In this document: positions 25,079-35,047 of the stretch, piece by piece
Numbering within the stretch: position 1 is the stretch's first letter
Layout: each line of letters starts with the position of its first letter
Assembly (NCBI GenBank): GCA_947044405.1
Contig: CAMRHE010000359.1
Span: forward strand, 62,001-126,000
Origin: Leptodactylus fallax
Lineage: Eukaryota > Chordata > Amphibia > Anura > Leptodactylidae
Reading direction: 5' to 3'
DNA length: 64,000 nt
Notes under the pieces: model-generated
The model's database searches: none
Told to the model about the DNA's origin: nothing
What the model saw: the letters and a program-made list of their open reading frames with translations, nothing else
Made by a program: the position numbers and the translations under genes

Positions 25079-25305
25079 AAGGGTAGCAGCACATGACCGT
25101 GTTTCACCCATGAAACATGGTTCATTTGTTAGCCAGATTTACCGTCTTGAACTTCGTGCTGGGCGCGGGACTCCTAGTAGTATAGTTATCAATGATGCTA
25201 GGAGTCTCCGCCTCCCAGCGACATATCAATTACAATTACAGTACTCCCAGCATGGAGTTCAAGCCGGTAAATGTGGCTAACACACGGTTGTGTGCTGCTA
25301 CCCTT
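25079..25305. mobile_element. Foldback MITE with AAGGGTAGCAGCACA ends
   Basis: Ends AAGGGTAGCAGCACA and inverted (TGTGCTGCTACCCTT), with further inverted arms inside (AACTTCGTGCTGGGC... / ...CAGCATGGAGTT). It directly abuts the TTAA-type MITE on its left, with TA/TAA shared at the border. Confidence 0.7.
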
Positions 25306-26680
25306 ACACAGCCCTTGCCATATTCATGAAAGGGGGTATGGTATGGGCAGGGCCGCCAGTCCCATCAGATTTGTGGTAGTTTTCACCAGTTTAGTGGTAT
25401 AACTAATGCCTGAAATCTATGCCAGCCATGGCCAGTGCAAACGCATGTGCGTGATTTATGATGAGGCGTGTGTGTATCCTCGGTGGCCCCCTTGCAGATA
25501 AGTATATAGCTGGAACACATAGGTGAAGGGAGGAATCTGTGGTTGGCACATGGAGTTATTTCTAAATGTATGAGGTAATGTCTGTGGTGTATTCGTTAAG
25601 AATGTGGCTTCCTGAAAACATCCATGTTTCATCATTCTAGTTGTAAAGCTACATACTTGTTATAATGTTAAACAGTTGTATGTTACATGTAATGACAGCT
25701 TATATCCAGCAGAGGTCAACAATGCTCAACCCAACTGCTGCAAAGAGTTGTTTCAGTCCCTCAAAGGTACTTTCTAAAAGATATGGCCAAATTAGGAAGA
25801 TGAGAATGTCTGTCTAAATTCTTGAATCTCTGCCAAGAGAGATTCACTAAGACCATAATAAACCCCCAGTACATCTCTGTTAACCCTCACCTGTAGTCAC
25901 TGCATGCGATGGTGCTTATTCCATTACATGTAAATGCTAGGGTTTTATTCTGAATTATTTGCAGAATTGTAGCTTTCTCTTCAGACATTAAAAAAAGCTG
26001 CACTTTATATAGCAAGTCTATTAGATGCATCTAGATGTTATAGGGAACAACCATATGAGCCTCATTTGTAGCAATGCCCATTGAATCCCATCATATATAC
26101 AATAATATTTCATTATTTATTCAGGTATAGGTAAAGTATATTGTTTAAGGGCTGGACCAACCCCTTTGTCAAGTACATACACCAATATCTAAAAAAACTT
26201 ATACATATTCTACATTATAAGGAATCACGATAAACCACATGAAGCTATTTGGTTGCTCTATTTGCTCCCCAATACTAGACTTTGCTTAATTCTTTTTATA
26301 GAAAAGACTCAGACGGTGAGAACATATGGAGCAATGGCTGTGCCACTGGTTTCATGACCAAATCAGCACCTCAGATTCAGCAGGACAGTCCTGCATTTTG
26401 GATGCTGTCCTGCTGTTCTGTGTGTTGGGTCCCGATTTCACCTCTATCTGAATCCTCAGGGCGCAGAAAGAGTTGAGTATAAACTGTGGAGCATAGAACT
26501 ATTAGCTCCATGAGCTACCATTCAGGTATTGACTACTGCTGTCTGAGACATGAAGAGCACCGAGCCAGAGACAACAACAGGCGGAGCCTCTGTCGAAATG
26601 GGGCTAGATGAGTAGGTTTTTTTTTTTTTTTGGTTTTTTTTATGCATCATATTGTTTGATGGGCCCCTAGGAGGGCATTA
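25306..26680. other. Intergenic, unassigned
   Basis: No gene, RNA or clear transposon is visible. A local palindrome (AGCAGGACAGTCCTGC with a second CTGTCCTGCTG nearby, about 26,378-26,414) suggests a small repeat. A T-rich tract lies at 26,617-26,641. Confidence 0.5.
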
Positions 26681-26683
26681 AAG

Positions 26684-27318
26684 GGATCCTATCATTCATA
26701 AAGGTCTATTCTTCTCCTACCTTTGTTGTTTCGCTCCTCGTTACAGCCGTTTAGAAGAAATGTTGATTTTTATCTTTATGCTAATGAGTCTGAGTCAGAA
26801 TGCACATGGGGCGCCCCCTGTCCTCTCCTCAGACGCATTTTTGAACTTACCGCGCCACCTCTCTTTAGTAGATGCCTCTTCTTGACGTCATCCTTGTACG
26901 AGTCTTCGTTCGAGTAGACATGTGCCGACTGCACATGTCCATTCGGCCATTTTCCTGTGGCCTATTATATACAGCGCATGCAGTACGCTCGTAAAATGGC
27001 CATATGGACATGCGCAGTCGGCGCATGTCTCCCAAATGAAGGATGACATCAAGAAGAGGCGTCTGCTAAAGAAGAGAGGCAGTGCGGTAAGTTCAAAAAT
27101 GCGTCTGAGGAGAGCACAGGGGGCGCCCCTGTGCAGTTTCACCACTGGGGGAACACCCCCTGTGCATTCTGAAGACGCATTAGCATAAAGATAAAAATCA
27201 ACATTTCTTCTAAATGGCGTCGAGGAGCGAAACAACAAAGGTAGGAGAATAGCCTTTATAAAGGCTATTACGTGGTCTTACTAAAATTGGCCTTTCTGAA
27301 TGATAGAAACCCTTTAAA
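26684..27318. mobile_element. Large foldback element (about 0.63 kb)
   Basis: Two long arms, about 26,684-26,960 and 27,000-27,318, are inverted copies of each other. The features AAAGGGATCCTATCATTCA, CTACCTTTGTTGTTTCGCTC, TTTAGAAGAAATGTTGATTT, GGGGCGCCCCCTGT and GACGTCATCCTT each recur inverted. As a result the same short peptide (FRRNVDFYLYAN) can be read from both strands. It has no transposase, so it is a non-autonomous DNA element. Confidence 0.8.
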
Positions 27319-27339
27319 CTGGATGTAGTCACTGCAAGG

Positions 27340-27600
27340 GCATTTTTTTGTGATGGGCCTCTGAGCATTTTATTGTATGGGGACCACTAAGAAAGTATTA
27401 TACTATGTTGAAACCACTTAAGGGCATAATACTGAGCAGGGTCACCTAGGGGACATTATACTGTGCAGTGGGAACTAAGGATCATCATCACTGTATGCTA
27501 TACCTCGAAGAGCACTATTGCTGTTTTAAGGGACAAAGGGCCACTACGCTTATCCATCTTTATGTCTAAGTGGTGGTGATGGGGGCACAATCAATGTATT
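27340..27600. repeat. Degenerate tandem array of 33-37-bp units
   Basis: Repeated segments of the type 'gggccactaagggcattat actg' with drift (GGGGACCACTAAGAAAGTAT, CACTTAAGGGCATAATACTG, CACCTAGGGGACATTATACT and so on). The composition and period resemble the better-preserved minisatellite at 32,981-33,366. Confidence 0.5.
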
Positions 27601-28115
27601 AAAATGTCCCTGAATATAACATTGTGCTGTTAGCGTACCTGAAATGAAGACTATAGAGGTCCAGCTACTGTATTATGTCACCGCACACCCTAATCCTGGG
27701 ACTAGGACCGGTGTGACGTTGCCTTGTAAAGACCTATTTATGGCATTAACTACATGGTGGTCTCCTGACCAATCTCTGGCTCATTACTGAAGAGGATAGT
27801 TCTCCAATGTAACTCCATTGCCATCTTGCTTTGCCCAATGATAGCCTTTGAGAGCAATGGCCTGAGGTCAATGAAACCCTTGTAGCTGGACTTCTGTCTC
27901 ATAGCCCAATGTCATGCAAACACCTTCTGATGGTTTGTATTGACGCTGTCATTTCAGTTCGTCATTGTTCTCTTAACCACTGGTACACTACATTGAATAG
28001 AGCTGACATCTTGGCCTAAGCGTGTAGCGATATGCTAGAGTGATAAACCAAGGTCTCTCAGTTCAAGGATTCTGTCCCTCTCAGTTGAAATGGTGATAAC
28101 TGGCATGTTGATGAA
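27560..28115 (-). pseudogene. Ancient mariner/Tc1-like transposase remnant
   Basis: Reading the minus strand gives ERDRILELRDLGLSL with a following IATRLGQDVSS segment (HTH of a Tc1/mariner-like transposase). Shifted frames then give SPATRVSLTSGHCSQRLSLG and KARWQWSYIGELSSSVMSQ (the region before the first catalytic aspartate). Near the left end, FISGTLTAQCYIQ resembles the conserved G-x-LTAQRYI motif. There are multiple stops and frameshifts and no recognisable ends. It is a different lineage from the other Tc1 copies here. Confidence 0.6.
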
Positions 28116-28508
28116 CAAGAGGCATATCATAGTCATCCCACAACACTTGATCTGATTTTTGGCTAAAAAACGTTGCTATCAATCTGTCTTTTAAGCTCCT
28201 CCCACATGTCACATGTTGGAGCTTGGTGCTTGAAAATGTGATCATTTGCACATCTTGGCAATATCAGCTACTTGCTTAGTTTCATAACCTTATGGCTTGT
28301 CCTTCTTGGCGTTGCAATTTCAATGCTGAGGACTGAAAATATGAATAATTTTTATATGTTTTGGGGGTTTTGGGAATAAGATATGGCTGAAAAAACCATC
28401 CGAAGTTCAATTTCTAGTCCCGAGATAGAATTATTGTTTTAACAGTATCCTCCAATATTGTTCACGGAAAGTCTAGTGAATGGAGCACCTAACGTACTCA
28501 CAACTTGT

Positions 28509-28683
28509 GCTGAGGCCCCACGTTGCAGAAAACGCAGGAGTGGATTGAGCAGAAGGTAGAAGTATAAGAAGCTTCCTAGATATTTCCCATTCCTTTTGTA
28601 GCCATTGTTGGCTTTGGCTCAAAAAAACCACAGCAAAATCTGCAACAGAAAAAGCTGTGTTTCCGCAACGTGGGGCCACAGCC
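28509..28683. mobile_element. TTAA-type foldback MITE
   Basis: Ends GCTGAGGCCCCACGTTGCAG and inverted GGCTGTGGCCCCACGTTGCG. TTAA is present on the right (28,684-28,687) and degenerate on the left. About 175 bp, non-coding. Confidence 0.75.
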
Positions 28684-29438
28684 TTAAGTACCAATTCACA
28701 CGCAGCACGATTAGGCAAATTAGGTTTGTGTTAATATGAAATCTGTCCCATAGCAGCTTTGACACCTGCCGTGGGAGGTCTAAACAGGTTACATATAATA
28801 CATTCCAGGTACCGCGCTCACTTCAATAAACTTTATTTGTACCAATCCTGATAACAAAACAGCTAAGCAGAAAGAGGTCTGGAGATTGTCCAATTCTCAT
28901 TATGTTCATGTCTGCAGTCTGGGAATGTATTCCAGTAAGAAAACCGCAAACTTAAGACATTCCAGTGTTGTCATATCCAGTTTTTTTTTTTTTTTTAACT
29001 TACTTGATAGTAGAGTTTTCTTTTCTTTTGTCACATTTTTTCCATTAAAATAAGAGGAAAATGGTCTTCTAATGAGTGAAATAATTACATTGTTAAAGCA
29101 CTAGTTATCTTATTCAGCAACATCTGTGAGCTTGCATGCGCTCATGTTACTTTATCAAAACTGATGTAAAGGGAAAGTGGAGTAGTTGCCCAGCAACACA
29201 AATTTAGAGGCCCTGTGAAAAATAAACACAACAACCTGATTGGTTGTTATGGCAACAAATCAGCTTTTCTCCGTACCAGTTTGATAAATTTACCCCAAAG
29301 TCAAAACCAGAAGAGGGTACAAACCTTTCCTGTGTAGGTTACTGGTTTTGGCTTAGATAAATAAATACTGATGCAAACTGCTGACCAAGCAGTGACCATG
29401 TGAAAATGGTGCTAGCTAAGGAAAAAAAAACTGCTTAA

Positions 29439-29595
29439 GGCCTGGGGCCTACGTAGCGAGCCGCAGACAAAAAGAGCTGCAGGGAAAACCACGGCGGAAA
29501 TGCTTTGCAGTTTTTCCCGCAGCACTTTTCACAGAAAGTCCGCAGAGTTTTCCTCTACCGACTTACTGTTTCAATTAAACCTATAGGTTATAAAT
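29439..29595. mobile_element. TTAA-type MITE, left half only
   Basis: TTAA at 29,435-29,438 followed by GGCCTGGGGCCTACGTAGCG and the long-subtype interior (GCAGAGTTTTCCTCTACCGA). The similarity fades near 29,595, so the right half is lost. Confidence 0.65.
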
Positions 29596-29787
29596 GAGGC
29601 GGCTATTCCGCCAGCTCCAGGGATATGATGACTGACATATTCGACATATGCATATTCTTTTGCTTTCTGGTAAATACACACTCAACTTTTAACAAATCCC
29701 AGTACAATACATACTTCTCCATAACAGACACATGATCCCTATCAATGGCCAGATAATGGTGCCTTGTGGTTTAACTTTACTTTCTAA

Positions 29788-30007
29788 GGCTGAGGCCCCA
29801 AATTGCAGAGACGCAGCTTTTTTGTTGCAGATTTTGCTGCAGTTTTTTGAGCCAAAGCCAAGAATGGGTACAAAAGGGAAGGGAAATATAGAGGAAATTC
29901 TTACATTTCTAACTTCTGCTCAATCCACTTCTGGCTTTGGCTCAAAAAAACAGCATCAAAATCTGCAACAAAAAAAGCTGTGTTTCCGTAATGTGGGTCC
30001 CTCAGCC
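29788..30007. mobile_element. TTAA-type foldback MITE
   Basis: Ends GGCTGAGGCCCCAAATTGCA and inverted GGCTGAGGGACCCACATTAC, with CTAA / TTAG flanks. Inner arms TTTTGAGCCAAAGCCAAGAA and the inverted TTGGCTCAAAAAAACAGC are visible. Confidence 0.75.
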
Positions 30008-31439
30008 TTAGATAGAAACCCCACCCAGAAAGAACAGATCTCACTCCCACAACAGCTATAGTGTTTCGATAAAGAGCACCATCGGAGTGACCCCTTGTTA
30101 GACTGTACTACATGTCAGACATAATATGTTCCCCTACTAAGCGATGCACATGACTTTACTAAACAAGCCAGCGGGTATCCTAGCGGTGTGTATGAGTTAT
30201 GATGGGTCGGTAATGGATTGTGCAGTATGGATTAGAGATTTGGGGGCCAGTAATGTAATAGTAACCAGAGATGCGGTGTCTGCATTTGCACAGTCCTCAG
30301 ACATTTGAGGCACAATGCTGCTTGCCAGCAGATATCTGTTACGGTCATTCTGGTGATCGGGGAATGTACATTGTATTGTAGGACGATTTAGAACATATAC
30401 AGATGGCGAAGTGTCTCTATTTACTGTAGATATTTTGTGATCTCTGTATTATCGCTGTAATCCGTATTGTTCATCAGTCACCAAACATCTGTATTAGATA
30501 TCAGTCACCAGTGTTCTTTGTATTGTAAAGGTTACCAAATGTTGTTTGGACCATCATTCTGTCACGACAATGCTATGCAGATATTTTGGCAGTCACTTGA
30601 AAGTCTGTGTATTTATCTTGGACTTGCCTGAACCTGATTATTTTTGTCAACCTGAACTGTCTGATCTTGCTTTGTCTGACAACTTTACTGTCTCTGGCTC
30701 CTCTTGCGGGCTCCCGCTGTCTGCTATGACCTTGAATTGTTTATGTTGAACTCTTACTTTTCTCTCCTCTTCCTATTATACAGCGTTATTCCTTATGTAT
30801 GTCATTGGAGTGTCCTCTTCAGTGTATACTTGTGAAAGGAACACAATAATATCATTGTCTGTCTATTAATCCGGCCATACATGACATTTTTGTCAAATTA
30901 AATGAAGATTGTAAATAAATTGATTTGATGAAGCAATATTAATAGAATGATAAATACATAATGACTTTTTTTTTAACATAGGAGGAACTTACCTAGACAT
31001 GCTATAGTCTTTTCCTATGTGCAACCTGGGACTCTGAACCAGGAAATGTGGCCAGGCAGTGGATGTGACTAGCTGCCTGGCCAGTCAATCGATAGGCTGC
31101 ATTCGTGGCACATGTTCATAGTTAGTGCCTCTTATCACTTATTTCCGTTGTATTATATTTTCTGACTTGGATTTCTCTTCTGACCCTGCTCTCTTAAGTA
31201 TAGGGTCTTTTGCACAGGCCAACAATAGGCAAATGAATGTCCAAAGTTTGCTTCATCTTATGTCAGCTGGTAAAAAATTTGTTTGTTGGCAGTGCATCTT
31301 ATATTAACAGGGGATATGACCACAGGTAAAAATGTTTGCCAAGATGGCTGCCCATTCACAATTGGAGCTTTTCTGTATGGATACTAGATACCTGACCTTG
31401 GAGTGAAGTGTGCAAGTTTTCAGTGTAAATCCACATGAG
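30008..31439. other. Intergenic, unassigned
   Basis: I see no coding exon, RNA gene or dated transposon. Short open frames such as 30,546-30,749 lack any recognisable family or splice context. Confidence 0.5.
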
Positions 31440-31635
31440 GCTAAGGCCCCACGTAGCGAATCGCTGAAAAAAAAAAAAAAAAACACTGCTGGAAAAACCT
31501 CAGTGGAAAGGCATTGCGTTTTTTTCTGCAGCATTTTTCATAGAAGGGGGAGTAAACGGTTAACACTTCTATCTTTGAAAGCATTCTTACTTTGCAGCAT
31601 TTTTTCCATACCTGACTAAAACGTTTACACAATAT
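31440..31635. mobile_element. TTAA-type MITE truncated by a TA microsatellite
   Basis: Left end GGCTAAGGCCCCACGTAGCG followed by an A-rich stretch. Its 'actaaaacgtttacac' matches the sequence just inside the right end of the 15.5-kb copy. The right terminus is missing, and a (TA)n tract starts there. Confidence 0.65.
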
Positions 31636-31675
31636 TTTATATATATATATATAGTGACTATATAGTACTATATAT

Positions 31676-31711
<36 letters not shown>
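31636..31711. repeat. (TA)n microsatellite
   Basis: Two TA-rich blocks (about 31,637-31,653 and 31,680-31,710) surround a short 'gtgactatatagtactatat' spacer. It is self-complementary throughout. Confidence 0.92.
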
Positions 31712-31713
<2 letters not shown>

Positions 31714-32880
31714 AAAGTCAATGAATACTTATTTACTTGTCTGTAACCACACAGCTGATAAATCTATATAAACATGACATGCTAATAGAAAAAAAAGGCA
31801 ATATATAGGACCATGAGACTGGTTGTAAAATATGTATAATGCTAACATATAGCCTGCCATATAGACAAGCATACAGTATGTTGCGGTAACTCTGACATCC
31901 ATATTACACTAATCATATCATGTCTACTTAAAGTATATATGTTTCCTAAATATCATATTCAAGTACTATAGCTTTACATAGTTCCAGTGAGGAAAGTGAT
32001 CCGTATGTCTGCTGTCATGTACAGGAGTTCTACATTAATAGTAGGAGTCTCTGGTCTGAGAAGTATCCCCTGAGGATATAGACATATTCCTGACTTTATT
32101 TTAAGGCCACGGTAAACTATTTCTCATTCTGGAGTCAGCACATTACCTAATGACATTCTTTGCAATAAACTATTACAGCGTATATTTCTGAGTCACTAAT
32201 GTCTTCCACACAAGCCAGAAATGAGGATCATATGTCCAATTTAGGAAACTCTGACTGAAGTCTTAAAAGTGGGATTTTACATATCTGAAGGAGAACATAT
32301 TACATACTGAACTTATTACACGATGTAATGTAAAACTAGAAGAAAGATATAATGTAGTGTTCTGCACATCAGAGGGGAGTATTAGTTTACTGTCTAAATG
32401 ATGGCTGGCTCCTCACTCCCACCTCATTGCATTACTTATATACTGTATATTGGGAATGTTGGTTGTTTAGGTGTTTAGCTACTTCACAAATTGCAGATTT
32501 ATGGATATGGATCTGAACTCGTCATGCATTTAAGTATAGGTACAGATGTTTTTCCTATAGTCAAAAAAATGATGGGTTACGGTCAGAAAGGTAGCCATTA
32601 CACTACAGCCACACAATGTTATTCAGCTTTACTAGAATCCAGAATCGTTATATAGCAATGCTATACTGAAGACTATAACATTACATTGTCTTTATGTATA
32701 GGAAAGCTGACTCTGCTACGTTTCCTATACAGTTGAAAAAAAAAAGTAAGCCAATGAATACCATATCAACGGACCCCGAAAGGACGCACTGTGTAAACCG
32801 AGACTTACTGATTCTCAGTGTGAATATGTTAATACAATTCAGTAAAAATTATGAATGTATGAGTGCATGCTTCTGTACAG
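31712..32880. other. Intergenic, unassigned
   Basis: AT-rich DNA without recognisable gene, RNA or transposon. At 32,880 a 'cagcggcgtaactaaag' start resembles a terminal sequence seen in many fish and frog DNA-repeat families (weak, from memory). It leads into the minisatellite. Confidence 0.45.
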
Positions 32881-32980
32881 CGGCGTAACTAAAGTCTTGT
32901 GAACCCCGGTGCAAACTTTTGTCCAGGGCCCCCTACCCCTTCCCTACAGCAAATTCTTGATAGTAATGGTTACGGGGCCC

Positions 32981-33366
32981 CAAACAGTATAATATGCTTG
33001 ACAGTGGCCCCAGGTAGTATTATATGCTCGACAGTGGCCCCAACACAGCATTATATGCTCCACAGTGGCCTCCATACAGCATTATATGCTCCACATTGTT
33101 CCCCCCCACACACAGTATAATATGCTTCCCACAGTGGCCCCACACAGTATAATATGCTCCACACAGTGGCCCCACGCTGCACCCTGTATTATATGCTCCC
33201 CACAGTGACCCCCACACAATATTATATGCTCTACACAGTGGCCCCCACCCAGTAGTATATGCTCTACAGTGGCCCCCACACAGTATCATATGCTCAACAG
33301 TGGCCCCCACCCAGTATTATATGCTCCACAGTGGCCCCCACACAGTATATGGTCCCAACAGTCCCC
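32981..33366. repeat. C-rich minisatellite, about 12 units of 28-37 bp
   Basis: The unit is approximately ACAGTGGCCCCCACACAGTA followed by TTATATGCTCC. About 12 copies vary by substitutions and small length changes. The best-conserved units lie at the right-hand end. The tract stops at the left, truncated edge of Tc1 copy 5. Confidence 0.92.
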
Positions 33367-33371
33367 CTCCG

Positions 33372-34535
33372 CTTCGGTGCTATTATACTCTGGGGTCTGA
33401 GGAGACTCAGAAGGCCTCAGTGGTTTGTTAGAGAACACTAGTGAACAAACAGCATCATGAAGACCAAGGAACTCACCAGACAGGTCAGAGATAAAGTTGT
33501 GGAGAAGTTTAAAGCAGGGTTAGGTTATAAAAACATATCCCGAGCTTTGAGCATCACCAAGGTGCACTGTTCTATCCATCATCCAAAAATGGAAAAAAAG
33601 TATTCTACAACTGCAAACCTACCAAGACATGGTCGTCCACCTAAACTAACAGATCGAGCAAGGAGAGAGAGAAGCGGCCTCAGGTGGGAGAATCTGTCCA
33701 CAGGACAACTATAAGTTGTGCACTCCACAAATCTGGCTTTTATGGAAGAGTGGCAAGAAGAAAGTTGAACTTTTTGTCCTAAATGCAAAGCGCTATGTGT
33801 GGCAGAAAAGTAACACTGCTCACCCCCTGAACTCACCATCCCCACTATGAAACATGATGGTGGCAGCATCATGCTGTGGGGAGGCTTTTCTTCAGCAGGG
33901 ACAGGGAAGCTGGTCAGAGTTGATGGGAAGGTGGAAGGAGCTAAATACAGGGCAATCTTGGAAGAAAACCTGTTGGAGGCTTCAAAAGACTTGAGACTGG
34001 GAAGGAGATTCACCTTCCAGCAAGACAATGACCCTAAACATACAGCCAGAGCTACAGTGGAATGGTTTAGATCAAAGAATATTCATGTGTTAGAATGGCC
34101 CAGTCAAAGTCCAGACCTAAATCCCATTGAGCATCTGTGGCAAGACATGAAAATTGCTGTTCAGAGACGCTCTTCATCCAATCTGAATGAGCTTGAGCTA
34201 TTTAGCAAAGAAGAATGGGCAAAAATCTCAGTCTCTAGATGCGCAAAGCTGGTAGAGACATACCCCAAAAGACTTGCAGCGGGAATTGCAGTGAAAGGTG
34301 GCTCTACAAAGTATTGATCTAGGGGGGATGAAGACTTTTGCATGTCACACTTTTCAGATTTTTATTTGATTAAAATTTTGAAAACCATGTATCATTTTCC
34401 TTCCACTTCACAATTATCTGCTACTTTGTGTTGGTCTGTCACTTGAAATCTCAATAAAATACATTTACGTTTGTGGTTATAATGTGACAAAATGTGAAAA
34501 AGTTCAAGGGGTATGAATACTTTTGAAAGGCACTG
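33372..34535 (+). mobile_element. Tc1 transposon, copy 5 (left end lost, internal deletion)
   Basis: The right terminus ...GAAAGGCACTG with TA at 34,536-34,537 and the 3' region 'ggggtatgaatacttttgaa' identify a third Tc1 family. The left inverted repeat is not found; the sequence begins within the 5' UTR next to the minisatellite. The coding region carries a deletion around 33,770. Confidence 0.85.
33457..34317 (+). pseudogene. Tc1 transposase, copy 5 (internally deleted)
   Basis: It starts MKTKELTRQVRDKVVEKFKA (HTH domain) and is disrupted by a stop at 33,712-33,714. After a frame change, GFYGRVARRK is joined almost directly to ELFVLNAKRYVW-type sequence, so the block with the first catalytic D (normally ...WSDETK) is deleted. 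The C-terminal part is open from 33,847 to 34,317 ([26 protein letters not shown] with the second [12 protein letters not shown] with the E). It cannot encode an active enzyme. Confidence 0.9.
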
Positions 34536-34849
34536 TAGTTGTCAATTAGGAAAAATTTTCTTATGTCATACAACACATTGGGGCAAATTTACTAACCCAA
34601 ATTTTTAGATATATAGGCAGTCTGAAAACACAGATAGCACATCTTTAGACACTTCTTTTTTTTTTTTTTTTATAAATTCTTTATTTTAGAAGTTGTACAG
34701 AAATAGCAACAAACAAAGATGGCGTGAGCCAAACAAGTGCCTGACCATAATGATCAAGGCATATATCAACATCCATACATAGTAACATGGCAACATGAAA
34801 TAGATAAATTAGAACATCAGCTTCAGCTGATCATAACAGTTGTCAGGGA

Positions 34850-34965
34850 GAAAAGAAAAAGGAAAAAAGGAGGAACAGATGGGGGGAAGGAAGCAGGAGG
34901 GACTGGAAGAGAGAGGGAGAGGAAGAAAGACAAGGAGGGGACAAATGTGGGGGCCAAGAAATGAC
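34850..34965. repeat. Polypurine/polypyrimidine tract in L1 3' UTR
   Basis: The + strand is almost pure A/G (GAAAAGAAAAAGGAAAAAAG, then GGGGGGAAGGAAGCAGGAGG and so on) for about 110 bp. In the L1 sense strand this is polypyrimidine. Confidence 0.85.
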
Positions 34966-35047
34966 ACACAAATGACGAACAGACAAACAGACAAGGACCC
35001 CGACCCCTCCATATCGGCTGCGTAAACCTTCAATCAAGGTCTACCCG

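Noticed and set aside
26723..27238. Open frames on both strands encoding FRRNVDFYLYAN-type peptides
   Set aside because: They are the two arms of one foldback element, so the apparent protein conservation is only the inverted repeat.
33020..33310. Minus-strand open frames with repeated GGHCGAYN-type peptide units
   Set aside because: A by-product of the minisatellite; units vary in length and frame is not preserved across the array.
32981..33366. Possible CRISPR-like array of regularly spaced repeats
   Set aside because: Units are contiguous and degenerate without distinct spacers, in vertebrate nuclear DNA; it is a minisatellite.
34737..35025. Basic Lys/Glu/Gly-rich open frames on the plus strand
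   Set aside because: Translation of the polypurine tract in the L1 3' UTR.
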